A DNA stretch of 64,000 nucleotides from positions 36,738 to 100,737 of the forward strand of contig NZ_SVEV01000006.1 in the NCBI RefSeq assembly GCF_015057185.1, read 5' to 3'. Origin of the DNA: Pseudobutyrivibrio sp. GTDB lineage: Bacteria; Bacillota; Clostridia; Lachnospirales; Lachnospiraceae. The notes below the pieces were generated by a model. It was not told the origin of the DNA and searched no databases. It worked only from the letters and a program-made list of their open reading frames with translations. The stretch's first letter is position 1. The number at the start of each line of letters is the position of its first letter. Made by a program: the position numbers and the translations under genes. Below are positions 25,934-34,790 of the stretch, piece by piece.

Positions 25934-27037
25934 CCATTTACCAACTTTTGTGCGCTTCTTTGGAAGCTTAGGAAGTTTAGCAGCTGTTTTGATGCATCCT
26001 TCATCACAAGCAGATACACATTTTCCACACTGTTCACAGAGATCCTGGTCAATCATGTGGATATAGCCATCTTTACCCTCGATTGCCTCCTCTGGACATG
26101 CATCGATACAGTCTCCACAACCGATACATTCATCTGGATCAATATAATATAATTCAGCCTGCTTGTAGCACTTGCCACATTTGCAAGTCTTTCTCTTAAT
26201 GTGATCCTCAAACTCATCAGCAAAAAGTGCAATTGCAGATGTAAGAGGATTTGTCATATTCTGACCAAATGGGCAATAAGCACCAACACTAATAATTTCA
26301 GATACTTCTTTGATAAGGTCAATATCAGTAGCCTTAGCTCGGCCAGTAGTCATTTCTGTAACAATCTGCTTGAATTGTGATGTACCTTCACGGCAAAGGA
26401 CACACTTTCCGCATGACATTTCATATGTCTTGTTCATAATCTGAACAAGTACATCAACCATGCATTCGCTCTGATCGTATACAGTAATTGAGCTAAACTT
26501 TTCTGTTGCCTCAATCTTTGTAGAAGCAGCATCGGCTGGAGCATAGAATGTTCCCTTTAAGCCGCCAAGTAAAACTGCTTTTGCGCCATCAACATTTGCA
26601 ACTTCACCTACAGTTTGGCCTACAGAAACCTTTTTGATTTCTGTATTGCCACCCACGTTTACTGCCACAAACTTCTCATCGAAGCCATTTTTGATACCAT
26701 AGGCTGCCTCAGGTGTAACAACTGAAACTGCCTTGTCCTCGAATACTGCCACATAGTCGTCCTGAATCATTGGACGTGGAATGTTGCCAGTTAAAACCTG
26801 CACAACCGAATATGGATTATTCAAGGTTGGTGAACATGCATTAGTATAGCGCACATCGCCCTTTAAATCATCAATTTTCTCACCTTCTGGAAGCAAATAC
26901 ATAATATCTGCATCAAGGTTTTTCGCATATTGTTCTACACCTCCAACTACCTCTGAAAGGCAATTCTTCAATAAATACATTGAGAGAGGTGCTTTATAAT
27001 CGTCGCTTACGCAACTAACAACTAATAAATTTTTCAT
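25931..27037 (-). CDS. NuoF-like Fe-S protein lacking the NADH/FMN domain, with 2[4Fe-4S] ferredoxin tail
   Basis: 368 residues. The first 200 residues are poorly conserved and include an SLBB-like stretch (VGGNTEIKKVSVGQTVGEV). The NuoF cluster motif follows: SCGKCVLCREGT (Cys209, 212, 215) with Cys255 in GAYCPFG. Next is CKCGKC (285-290), then two ferredoxin motifs, CIGCGDCIDAC (304-314) and CEQCGKCVSAC (334-344). The usual NuoF GRGGAGFPTG NADH/FMN site is absent. It therefore looks like an electron conduit whose NAD(P)H entry is the partner encoded by the gene at 27037, with which it overlaps by one base (TAATG). Basic tail KLPKKRTKVGKW. Confidence 0.75.
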   Translation of the reverse strand: MKNLLVVSCVSDDYKAPLSMYLLKNCLSEVVGGVEQYAKNLDADIMYLLPEGEKIDDLKGDVRYTNACSPTLNNPYSVVQVLTGNIPRPMIQDDYVAVFEDKAVSVVTPEAAYGIKNGFDEKFVAVNVGGNTEIKKVSVGQTVGEVANVDGAKAVLLGGLKGTFYAPADAASTKIEATEKFSSITVYDQSECMVDVLVQIMNKTYEMSCGKCVLCREGTSQFKQIVTEMTTGRAKATDIDLIKEVSEIISVGAYCPFGQNMTNPLTSAIALFADEFEDHIKRKTCKCGKCYKQAELYYIDPDECIGCGDCIDACPEEAIEGKDGYIHMIDQDLCEQCGKCVSACDEGCIKTAAKLPKLPKKRTKVGKW

Positions 27038-29160
27038 TATTGCTGACCTCCTTCCTCAGAAATGTAATCGCTCCAGAATTTCTGTGGAGAGATTTGTACA
27101 CGAAGGTCACACTGTAAGCAACGGCTTGCTTCACAGCCAGCCTTGCTGCAATCAAATCCAAGATCCATAGGCTCAAAGTTACACTTTCTAGTGTCAGCAT
27201 CAGTAACTGTTGGCTCAGTTCTATGTGTTGTTGTAAGCTCTGGATTCTTTCCAATGCATGGATTAGCAACCTGCTCTGGAGCAAGGTTCTCTTCAATGTT
27301 TCCATCGCCACCTAAAAAGATGTCAATCTCGCTAACAGCAGCTCTTGCCTCTGCAATTGCTGCAATAACTGAACGTGTACCTGTTACAGCATCACCTGCT
27401 GCGTAGATACCCTCAACAGATGTCTTATGACCATCAGTTGTTACGATACGGCCTCTGTTAAGCTCAAGTCCAAATTCTTCATTAATATCTGGGTGCTGAC
27501 CAACAGCAAAAATAACTGTATCAGCTGGGAATGTAACTGTTGAATCAGGGATGCGTGTAAATTCAGGTCCCTTAGGGCCAAACTTAAGTCCCTCAATTCC
27601 TGTAACAGTAAGACCTGTTACCTTGCCATTTTCTGACTCAATTGCATCGAATGTACGAGAATTCTCAACAACGATTCCATCCTCTTTTGCCCATGTAACT
27701 TCTTCTTCAGAAGCTGTCATCTTGTCAGGAGCCTCAAGACATGTCATTACAACATTTTTAGCACCAAGACGAAGAGCTGACTCAGCACAGTCGATAGCAA
27801 CGTTACCACCACCAAGAACTACTACGTTCTCGCCCACTGGAAGTGGCTCACCAAGGTTGATTGCACGAAGGAAATCAGCGTTAAGATATACACCTGGTAA
27901 ATCATTTCCTTCAAGTGGAAGTCTGTTACCAGCATGTGTACCAACAGATACGAATACTGCATCAAACCCTTGCGCCTTAAGCTCAGCTGCTGATTTAACA
28001 TCCTGACCGCACTTAATCTCTACGCCGATTGACTCAATTTCAGCGATTTCTCTATCAAGAACTTCACGAGGTAGTCTATATGAAGGAATACCATATCTCA
28101 TCTGGCCGCCAGCCTTTGGAAGCTTCTCAAAAATAGTAACTTCATGGCCAAGCTTCTTGAGATAATAGCCAGCTGTAAGACCTGCAGGACCTGCACCGAT
28201 AATAGCAACCTTCTTGCCCGTAGCATCCTTCTGGAATGAAAGTGCCTTCCAGCTACCATCATCCTGGCTAGCTGCAAATCTCTTAAGGTTTCTGATTGAA
28301 AGTGGTCCATCAAGGTGATTTCTCTTGCACTGAAGCTCGCAAGAGTGAACACAGATGTAACCCAATGACTCTGGAATAGGAGCCTTTTCACGAACTGTAG
28401 CAGCTGCTGCTGGATAGTTGCCCTCTTTGATAAATCTAATGTACTTAGGAACATTAATGTGGGCTGGGCAGCCTTCGGTACATGGTACTAATCTTTGCTC
28501 ACGGCTAAGGCTTGGATCATCCTTGAATACACCAACCTTATCTCTGATTGAACCTGTAGGACAAACCTCAACACAAGCACCACAGAACTGGCAGCCTGCA
28601 TCAGCAAGATCCTTGCCGTTGATAACAACCTTCATTCTGCCATCAACCTTTTCGAATTTAAGAGCACCTACGCCACGCATCTCTGAGCATGCACGTACGC
28701 AACGTCCACAAAGGATGCAACGATACATTTCATGAAGCATAAGTGGATTCTCTTCATTTTCAATAAGAGGTAATTTCTGCTGACGGAATTCACGACCAGC
28801 ATCACCAACGTACTGAGAAATAGAAGCAAGTTGGCACTTACCATATTTAGGACATCCAACACACTCATCTGGATGAGTTCTAAACATAAGCTCAACCGAA
28901 AGCTTACGAACCTTTTCTACTGTTTCTTCTTTAGTGTTAATAACCATGCCCTCTTTAACCTTTGTTGAGCATGATGTGATAACACCGTCTACACCTTCCT
29001 GCTTTACAACACAAAGACGACATCCTCCATTTGGATGTAAATCATCATGATGACAAAGATGTGGGATGTAAATACCATTATCAAGAGCTGCCTCAAGGAC
29101 AGTTTTTGACTCGTCAGCCACAATAGCTTTGCCGTCGATAGTCAAATTAACATTTGCCAT
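27037..29160 (-). CDS. NuoG-like Fe-S domain fused to GltD/NfnB-like NAD(P)H flavoprotein
   Basis: 707 residues. Residues 1-75: [2Fe-2S] ferredoxin fold (Cys36, 47, 50, 64). About 95-110: His-Cys3 cluster motif (HPDECVGCPKYGKC). About 148-158 and 190-200: two [4Fe-4S] motifs, CILCGRCVRAC and CQFCGACVEVC. About 225-280: the Cys-rich helical part of glutamate synthase small subunit (CTEGCPAHINVPKYIRF). From 315: FAD Rossmann motif VAIIGAGPAGLTAGYYLKK and a second, NAD(P)-binding one, VVLGGGNVAIDCAE, ending IYAAGDAVTGT. It would take electrons from NAD(P)H through FAD into a chain of Fe-S clusters. It is the first gene of a two-gene unit. Confidence 0.82.
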   Translation of the reverse strand: MANVNLTIDGKAIVADESKTVLEAALDNGIYIPHLCHHDDLHPNGGCRLCVVKQEGVDGVITSCSTKVKEGMVINTKEETVEKVRKLSVELMFRTHPDECVGCPKYGKCQLASISQYVGDAGREFRQQKLPLIENEENPLMLHEMYRCILCGRCVRACSEMRGVGALKFEKVDGRMKVVINGKDLADAGCQFCGACVEVCPTGSIRDKVGVFKDDPSLSREQRLVPCTEGCPAHINVPKYIRFIKEGNYPAAAATVREKAPIPESLGYICVHSCELQCKRNHLDGPLSIRNLKRFAASQDDGSWKALSFQKDATGKKVAIIGAGPAGLTAGYYLKKLGHEVTIFEKLPKAGGQMRYGIPSYRLPREVLDREIAEIESIGVEIKCGQDVKSAAELKAQGFDAVFVSVGTHAGNRLPLEGNDLPGVYLNADFLRAINLGEPLPVGENVVVLGGGNVAIDCAESALRLGAKNVVMTCLEAPDKMTASEEEVTWAKEDGIVVENSRTFDAIESENGKVTGLTVTGIEGLKFGPKGPEFTRIPDSTVTFPADTVIFAVGQHPDINEEFGLELNRGRIVTTDGHKTSVEGIYAAGDAVTGTRSVIAAIAEARAAVSEIDIFLGGDGNIEENLAPEQVANPCIGKNPELTTTHRTEPTVTDADTRKCNFEPMDLGFDCSKAGCEASRCLQCDLRVQISPQKFWSDYISEEGGQQ

Positions 29161-29318
29161 AATCCTAGACTCCTTTATAAATAGCTTTAGAAAATAAAAA
29201 CCTAAATTTTCAATTATCTAATTAACAGCTATTATTTTATGTAATAGTTGGGAAAGACTCTTTCTATTAATTTTATTTTTTCTTTAAAAAGATTGCATAG
29301 ATATGATTAGTTAAAAAG

Positions 29319-29360
29319 AACCCTGCAACAGATTACTTAAATCTATTGCAGGGCTTTTAA
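29319..29360 (-). terminator. Terminator after the small membrane protein gene at 29378
   Basis: CCCTGCAACAGAT (29321-29333) pairs with ATCTATTGCAGGG (29341-29353); TTCTTTTT follows on the minus strand. The rest of 29161-29377 is AT-rich leader of the gene at 29160 with nothing else I can name. Confidence 0.8.
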
Positions 29361-29377
29361 GTAGAGATAACTAAAAT

Positions 29378-29782
29378 TTAGTAGTCTCTTCTAGATTTGA
29401 AAAGGCCAATAATGCCTTTAATTACGCCTCTAATTAGGGCAAAAATCAAGAACATTAACAGGAATCCCCATACGCCAAAAACGATATCCTCGAAGTCCAT
29501 GACACCTGTTTTGGTAACCTTTTGTCCTATTTCAATTGCAAAGGTTGTAAGAATTACAAGTGTAAATACATATATCCATGTTATTGCAAGAACGTGGTCA
29601 TGCTTTGCCAAAATCGTAAAAAGTGGATGGATTAACAAAACAAGTGCCATGCCAAATACACCAATTATTAAAAAGTGTAATTCCTTATCAGTAAAGTTGG
29701 CCTCATAGGAATCGTTAAGGCTCAAAAAATAAGTATGTAATTCTGTAATAATATCAATAATACCGTATAAAAATGTATTCAT
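29378..29782 (-). CDS. Small membrane protein of unknown function
   Basis: 134 residues with three predicted TM helices (about 38-58, 65-86 and 102-122), an N-terminal segment FLYGIIDIITELHTYFLSLN that may lie on the membrane surface, and a basic C-terminus (GLFKSRRDY). The HPLFTILAKHDH loop has three His residues. I do not recognise a family. It is monocistronic, ends at its own terminator and is divergent from the phosphofructokinase gene with a 64-base gap. Confidence 0.6.
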   Translation of the reverse strand: MNTFLYGIIDIITELHTYFLSLNDSYEANFTDKELHFLIIGVFGMALVLLIHPLFTILAKHDHVLAITWIYVFTLVILTTFAIEIGQKVTKTGVMDFEDIVFGVWGFLLMFLIFALIRGVIKGIIGLFKSRRDY

Positions 29783-29846
29783 AAAATTGCTCTCCTATGT
29801 TAAAATCAACCCTATAGAACTATTTTCGAATGGGAGGATTATATTT

Positions 29847-31058
29847 ATGGGTAATGTAATTGTAGCTCAATCAGGCGGCCCTACTGTTGCTATTAATGCC
29901 AGTCTCGCCGGAGTTATTGAAGGAACCATCGGTTCTAACTATGACAAAATATACGGTTCAATAAACGGTATTCTCGGTATTCGAGATGATAATATCATTG
30001 ACCTTTCTTCTATCGTAGCTAACGATCCACATTTCTTGAAACGTCTTAAAACAACTCCAGCCATGTACTTAGGTTCATGCCGCTTCAAACTCCCTAGTAT
30101 CGACTCAGAGGATCCTATATATAATACATTATTTGATCAATTTAAAAAATACCAAATCGAAGCATTCTTCTACATTGGCGGAAACGATTCTATGGATACA
30201 GTGGACAAACTTTCAGCTTATGCTAGCAAAATTGGTTCAAAAATCAGATTTGTTGGCGTTCCAAAAACTGTAGACAACGACCTTTGTGTAACAGACCACA
30301 CACCTGGTTTTGGTTCTGCAGCTAAATACATTGCAACCTCAACAATGGAAGTAATCTTCGATGCTCAAATATACGATAACCCTAGCGTTACAATCATTGA
30401 GGTTATGGGTAGAGATGCTGGTTGGTTAACAGCTGCCACATCCCTTGCCAAAACAGATTGTTGCGACGGTCCTGACCTTATTTATCTTCCAGAAGTTCCA
30501 TTTGATAAAGCTAAATTTATCGAAGACCTAAAGCGTCTATTAAAAGAAAAAACAAACGTAGTTGTTGCTGTTTCAGAAGGCATTAGAGATGCAAATGGCG
30601 AATACATTTCAGCTTCTACAGGTACTCTCGATAACTTTGGACATGCTCAGCTTTCTGGTGCAGGCAAAACTCTTGAATACCTTGTAAAGGATGCTCTGGG
30701 CGTAAAGGTACGTTCTATCGAAGTAAACGTACTCCAGCGTGCCGCAGCTCATATGTCCAGCCTTACTGACATCAACGAATCCGAAGCTATCGGAAAAAAG
30801 GCCGTTAACATTGCCGAAGAAGGTGTCACAGGCGCCATGGTTACTATGGAGCGTATCAGCAATGCACCATACGAAATCAAATTCGACTACGCAAAGATTC
30901 ACGACATTGCCAACGAAGCTAAGGAAGTCCCAATGTCATGGATTAATTCTTCCCACAATGGAGTTACCTCCGATATGGTAAACTACCTACAGCCTCTCGT
31001 TATCGGACTCCCAGACGTTGAATACAAAAACGGATTACCAGTATATGTAAGTAGATAA
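29847..31058 (+). CDS. 6-phosphofructokinase, PPi-dependent type
   Basis: The ATG at 29847 (403 residues) has GGGAGG 8 bases upstream; an in-frame ATG at 29787 has none. Motifs: AQSGGPTVAINASL at the N-terminus for the phosphoryl donor, YIGGNDSMDT where ATP enzymes have GGDGS, and VPKTVDNDL for fructose-6-phosphate catalysis. Asp/Asn in place of Gly at the donor site and the Lys in PKT favour pyrophosphate as donor, and the length fits the clostridial PPi class. It phosphorylates fructose 6-phosphate in glycolysis and can run in reverse. It ends at hairpin repeat R1. Confidence 0.85.
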   Translation: MGNVIVAQSGGPTVAINASLAGVIEGTIGSNYDKIYGSINGILGIRDDNIIDLSSIVANDPHFLKRLKTTPAMYLGSCRFKLPSIDSEDPIYNTLFDQFKKYQIEAFFYIGGNDSMDTVDKLSAYASKIGSKIRFVGVPKTVDNDLCVTDHTPGFGSAAKYIATSTMEVIFDAQIYDNPSVTIIEVMGRDAGWLTAATSLAKTDCCDGPDLIYLPEVPFDKAKFIEDLKRLLKEKTNVVVAVSEGIRDANGEYISASTGTLDNFGHAQLSGAGKTLEYLVKDALGVKVRSIEVNVLQRAAAHMSSLTDINESEAIGKKAVNIAEEGVTGAMVTMERISNAPYEIKFDYAKIHDIANEAKEVPMSWINSSHNGVTSDMVNYLQPLVIGLPDVEYKNGLPVYVSR

Positions 31059-31069
31059 CGATAATAATT

Positions 31070-31167
31070 AAGCCACCCTGTTACGGTGACAAGCCTGAAA
31101 TATTGCTTTGCTCGGCTAACATGCCTCGCTAAGCAACACTCAGAGCTTGTCTCCTACAGAGTGGCTT
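31070..31167. repeat. Dispersed hairpin repeat, copy R1
   Basis: Arms AAGCCAC (31070-31076) and GTGGCTT (31161-31167), inner conserved ends TGTTACGG and CCTACA, and loop element AACATGCCTCGC. It exactly fills the space between two convergent genes and is followed by TTTT, so it doubles as their terminator. See copies at 38291, 41850, 43569, 51498 and 58101. Confidence 0.8.
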
Positions 31168-31707
31168 TTATTCCATTTTAGAATCCAACATTGTCAAGTA
31201 GCGATTTTCACCCTCCATGTATGTGGCGAAGGTTCCAATGATTGTGATGTCGTCACCTACCTGAGGGTAGTCGTCCTCAGTGTATTGGTCGGCGTCTAGT
31301 ACGAATTCAAGGCCCTGAGAGCAACATTGGGTGGCATCCTGTACGATGCAGGCGTAGTATTTTTGACCTGATTCCGGGTCTTCGTACATGTTGCAAATAC
31401 CTTCCATTTTTATGGTTTTTCCAATGTAGTCATCGGGAGTCATTATCATGTTGTAGACTTCGGAGTATACGAAGGTGGCTGACATTGCTGTAAGGTCAAT
31501 GTCTACGCTATCATCTGGTACAATTATCTCATCAGAAGTGTTTGTCTCTTCTTCCTGAGGTTCGCCTTCCTCTGTGGATTCTATTGGCTTAACCTGAGGT
31601 GTTGTTGTGGCTGTCTCAGTGGCGTCCGATGAATCTTCATTTTTTCCACAAGCAGTAATACCAAAAGTCAAAGTTATGCACATCAATATAGTAATTATTC
31701 TTTTCAT
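31168..31707 (-). CDS. Lipoprotein of the metal-transport operon, OB-fold-like
   Basis: 179 residues. Lipoprotein signal ending FGITAC (Cys20), then an acidic Thr/Glu-rich linker to about residue 68, then a compact beta-rich domain: IGKTIKMEGICNM, YYACIVQDATQCCSQGLEFV, QVGDDITIIGTFATYMEGENRYLTM. The repeated G-x-I/V-x-G pattern suggests an OB fold, and the adjacent Cys pair after IVQDA recalls the C-terminal part of YcgQ-type (DUF1980) proteins. It is the last gene of the metal ABC operon (6-base gap), so metal handling at the cell surface is likely. Function inferred. Confidence 0.6.
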   Translation of the reverse strand: MKRIITILMCITLTFGITACGKNEDSSDATETATTTPQVKPIESTEEGEPQEEETNTSDEIIVPDDSVDIDLTAMSATFVYSEVYNMIMTPDDYIGKTIKMEGICNMYEDPESGQKYYACIVQDATQCCSQGLEFVLDADQYTEDDYPQVGDDITIIGTFATYMEGENRYLTMLDSKME

Positions 31708-31713
31708 GTACTA

Positions 31714-32547
31714 TTATCCTTTTATTTTACCTACGATCAAACAACCGATATAAAGAATTACGTCTGCGGTAACGATTGTGGAACCAACTGGTGTTCCTAC
31801 AAGTATTGAAACTATGATTCCAAAGAATGCACATATTACAGATGCTACTGCAGAAAAAACTGTAACTGCTCTAAAGCTTTTAAACACACTCATTGCAGAC
31901 AATGCAGGAAAGATTACAAGGGCTGAAATCAGCAAGGAGCCTACTAGGTTCATTGCAATTACAATGATAATAGCTATAACTGTTGCAATTAAAAGGTTGT
32001 ATAGTTTAACCTTTGTTCCAACTGCATTGGCAAAATCCTCATCAAATGTCACCGCAAAAATGCGATTATAGAACAGCACAAATATTACAAGTACTACAAT
32101 TGCAAGTATTCCACAAACCCAAACCTCAGTATTTGTCAAAGTCAAAATCGATGTGGAACCAAAAAGTGTGGTACATACATCTCCCGATACATTTGAGGAT
32201 GTTGGGAATAGATTCATTATCATGTAACCAAAAGCTAGAGCTCCAACTGATATCATAGCAATTGCTGCATCACCCTTGACCTTGGCATTTTTTCCTTTAC
32301 TAAGAAGCAATATTGCAGCCAGTATGGTTAAAGGCAAAACTATAAGCATGCTATTGGTAAGATTTAAAACTGTAGCAATTGATAATGCACCGAAGGCAAC
32401 ATGTGACAATCCATCTCCTATATATGAGTATCGCTTCAATACAAGAGTGACTCCAAGGAGTGAGGAGCATAGGGCAATCAACACTCCTACTATTAGAGCG
32501 TATCTTACAAATGGAAAAGTGAGGTAAAGCATTAATGTGTCTAGCAT
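31714..32547 (-). CDS. Zinc/manganese ABC permease (ZnuB/AdcB type)
   Basis: 277 residues, 7-8 TM helices, ABC-3 family: GVTLVLKRYSYIGDGLSHVA and GALAFGYMIMNLFPTSSNVSGD are typical. It forms the channel for a divalent metal with the ATPase at 32541, whose gene overlaps it by 7 bases. Family members carry Zn2+, Mn2+ or Fe2+; the context (His/Cys-rich small protein, acidic loop in the binding protein) favours zinc without proving it. Confidence 0.88.
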   Translation of the reverse strand: MLDTLMLYLTFPFVRYALIVGVLIALCSSLLGVTLVLKRYSYIGDGLSHVAFGALSIATVLNLTNSMLIVLPLTILAAILLLSKGKNAKVKGDAAIAMISVGALAFGYMIMNLFPTSSNVSGDVCTTLFGSTSILTLTNTEVWVCGILAIVVLVIFVLFYNRIFAVTFDEDFANAVGTKVKLYNLLIATVIAIIIVIAMNLVGSLLISALVIFPALSAMSVFKSFRAVTVFSAVASVICAFFGIIVSILVGTPVGSTIVTADVILYIGCLIVGKIKG

Positions 32548-33203
32548 GACTGCACCTCCTTTTTCTCTTCAACTGCTAACGTATTTACGTTAAAAATCTT
32601 AGTTGCGTAATTTGTAATATTATCAATATCGTGACTAATCATAATAATGGTGAGTCCGTCATCGTTTAGCTGTTTGATTAGTTCATACATCTCTGCAGTT
32701 ACCTGAGGATCCAGACCTGCCACAGGCTCATCTAGTAGGAGCACTCTTTTCGTTGCACAAAGAGCTCTAGCTAATAAAACTCTCTGTTGTTGACCTCCTG
32801 ATAACTCTCTATAGCATCTATTTTTCAATTGAGCTATTCCCATTCGTTTAATATTTTGAAGAGCCAGCTCCTTCTGTTCCTTACTATAGAAGAACTTTTT
32901 GCCCAATCCATTCTGACAGCCGGAAAGAACTATTTCAAAAACAGATGCTGGGAAATCTCTCTGTACATCTGATTGTTGTGGCAAATATCCGATTTCATTT
33001 TTCAAAAGTCCCTCACTAAAATTAAATTCGCCTGAAATCGGTGTCTGAAGTCCTAAGATGGTCTTCATAAGTGTAGTTTTTCCAGACCCATTCTCCCCAA
33101 CAATACAAAAGTAATCTCCTGCATTGATTTCAAAATTGATTCCATTTAATACTGAGCTGCCTTCATAGCCTACGCTCAGTTCCTTGGCTGTTAAAATTGC
33201 CAT
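32541..33203 (-). CDS. Zinc/manganese ABC ATPase (ZnuC/AdcC type)
   Basis: 220 residues. Walker A GENGSGKTT, Q-loop GYLPQQSDV, signature LSGGQQQRV, Walker B VLLLDEP and switch His in ISHDI. The Q-loop PQQ and short length are typical of ABC-3 metal importers. It energises the permease at 31714 and lies 10 bases downstream of the binding-protein gene. Confidence 0.9.
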   Translation of the reverse strand: MAILTAKELSVGYEGSSVLNGINFEINAGDYFCIVGENGSGKTTLMKTILGLQTPISGEFNFSEGLLKNEIGYLPQQSDVQRDFPASVFEIVLSGCQNGLGKKFFYSKEQKELALQNIKRMGIAQLKNRCYRELSGGQQQRVLLARALCATKRVLLLDEPVAGLDPQVTAEMYELIKQLNDDGLTIIMISHDIDNITNYATKIFNVNTLAVEEKKEVQSC

Positions 33204-33213
33204 AGTAACTCCT

Positions 33214-34245
33214 TTATTGTAATGCTTCTTTTAGAACTGAAAGATTGTTTTCCATGATGCCTAAATATGTAGCGCCTGCCTCAACATCTGCACTTGTAGT
33301 AGACTGCATAGAATCCAATGTTAATATTTTTGCATCCTTTGAATTCGTATTTACGATAATAGTTTCAGCAATCTTCTGGTCTGAATTTTCAATAGTTAAA
33401 ACACTGTTAAGCCCTAACTCATCAACCTTTCCTGCAAGGAATGTGATAGTTTCAAAACTAGCCTCACTCTCTGCAGAGCAGCCTACAAAAGCTGCATAAT
33501 AATCAAGGCCATAATCATCTGTTAAATATCTAAATGGGAATCTATCTCCAAATAATATCGTATTTACGTTAGCAGCATCAACGGCATCCTGGTACTGTGC
33601 ATCTAAAGCTGCAAGCTCCTCATTGTACTTTGCTGCATTTTCTGCATATACACTTGCATTTTCAGCATCAACAGTTCCTAGTGCATCTGAAATTGCTGTA
33701 ACTAAAGTCTGAGTATTTTTCAAAGAAAGCCATACATGCTCGTCATACTCAACTTCCTCTTCACCGCCTTCGGCTTCTTCCTCAGCTTCCATGCCCTCAA
33801 CGACTTCTTCTTCCTTGACGCTATCGCCTAGTACATCTAAAAGGTCAACAACAACCATATCCTTGTTTGTAGCTTCCTTTAATGCATCATCAACCCACTC
33901 GTCAGATTCTCCACCTACATAGATAAATACATCACAAGTGGAAATCTTCATGATATCCTCAGCATTAGGTTGATAACTATGCAAATCCACGCCATTATCC
34001 AAAAGCATTGTGATATCCACATTTGCAGAATCTCCTACAATCTGACGAACCCAATCGTACTCAGGGAAAATAGTTGTCACTACAGAAATACCATCTGTAT
34101 TTGCAGCTGCTATTCCTGCATTATTTGCATTTCCACAGCCTACAAAAATAGAAGCTCCAAGAACAAAAGCGCACATCAAAGACATCACTCTACGATTCTT
34201 TGTAAATAATCTTCTAGTAAAAATCTTCGCTATTAAATTTTTCAT
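33214..34245 (-). CDS. Metal-binding lipoprotein of a zinc/manganese ABC transporter (ZnuA/AdcA type)
   Basis: I place the start at the ATG at 34245 (343 residues), 8 bases after AAAGGA; the longer frame upstream overlaps the preceding gene and has no ribosome site. Lipoprotein signal ending FVGC, then a cluster A-I fold: ISVVTTIFPEYDWVRQIVG, DLHSYQPNAEDIMKI (metal His), EYDEHVWLSL (metal His), FGDRFPFRYLTDDYGL. Between residues about 135 and 165 is a Glu-rich loop (EEEVVEGMEAEEEAEGGEEE) in the place of the His-rich loop of zinc proteins. It would capture Zn2+ or a similar ion. Confidence 0.87.
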   Translation of the reverse strand: MKNLIAKIFTRRLFTKNRRVMSLMCAFVLGASIFVGCGNANNAGIAAANTDGISVVTTIFPEYDWVRQIVGDSANVDITMLLDNGVDLHSYQPNAEDIMKISTCDVFIYVGGESDEWVDDALKEATNKDMVVVDLLDVLGDSVKEEEVVEGMEAEEEAEGGEEEVEYDEHVWLSLKNTQTLVTAISDALGTVDAENASVYAENAAKYNEELAALDAQYQDAVDAANVNTILFGDRFPFRYLTDDYGLDYYAAFVGCSAESEASFETITFLAGKVDELGLNSVLTIENSDQKIAETIIVNTNSKDAKILTLDSMQSTTSADVEAGATYLGIMENNLSVLKEALQ

Positions 34246-34340
34246 TTTCATTATCCTTTCGTGTATCCATTGTAAGCCTTTGTTTGATTTAAAACAAAAG
34301 CTTGCACAACAATAATGCCTATGAGTAAATGCAGGCACAC

Positions 34341-34649
34341 TCAAGAATCTAATCTAACCTTTTGGGAAACCAGTGTAGTCTGAACAGACTGATAATCAAA
34401 ATTAGCAATCTCTACAGCTATAAAAGAAAATGCAATAACTGCAGCAACTACCAATATAAGACCTGTGCTAAGTGTTTTGATATTGTTCTCGCACTGGATG
34501 ATAACTGAGCATACAGGACAGTGGTCACTATCATCGCAATGATGATTAATATGCTCTGAAATATACTCATTAGAAAACTGCACAAGAATAACAGTAGCTA
34601 AAATAGCTACTAGAGCAAATATTCTTTTTAAAATATTATTCTTGCTCAT
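34341..34649 (-). CDS. Small two-helix membrane protein with His/Cys cluster, metal operon
   Basis: 102 residues. Two TM helices (about 8-28 and 60-82) flank an external loop with HINHHCDDSDHCPVCSVIIQC, a dense set of His, Cys and Asp residues well suited to bind a metal ion. It is the first gene of the metal ABC operon, directly behind the promoter and 95 bases before the binding-protein gene. A surface metal carrier or sensor for the transporter is likely. I do not recognise a named family. Confidence 0.65.
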   Translation of the reverse strand: MSKNNILKRIFALVAILATVILVQFSNEYISEHINHHCDDSDHCPVCSVIIQCENNIKTLSTGLILVVAAVIAFSFIAVEIANFDYQSVQTTLVSQKVRLDS

Positions 34650-34662
34650 TATTACTCTCCAA

Positions 34663-34725
34663 TTAGTGCAAACTAACTATCAACAATACTGAGGGTATAA
34701 TACGCATTTCGTTAAGTTTTGTCAA
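34663..34725 (-). promoter_or_regulatory. Promoter and candidate metalloregulator operator of the metal operon
   Basis: TTGACA (34720-34725), 17 bases, TATTAT (34697-34702) is a near-consensus promoter. In the leader lies TTAGT-TTGC-ACTAA (34663-34676), an inverted repeat resembling TTAG/CTAA half-sites of DtxR-type repressors, immediately before the ribosome site GGAG. Confidence 0.6.
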
Positions 34726-34737
34726 TGTCAAACAAAA

Positions 34738-34764
34738 AAGAGAGCAACATTTGTTGCCCTCTAA
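34738..34764 (-). terminator. Terminator after mecA
   Basis: On the minus strand GAGGGCAACA and TGTTGCTCTC pair around AA, followed by TTTTTTG. It ends just upstream of the metal operon promoter. Confidence 0.8.
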
Positions 34765-34790
34765 ATTACACTATTCGATTAATAAAACTT

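Noticed and set aside
34246..34344. Longer N-terminus of the metal-binding lipoprotein
   Set aside because: The extra 33 residues have no ribosome site, overlap the preceding gene and would bury the lipoprotein signal.
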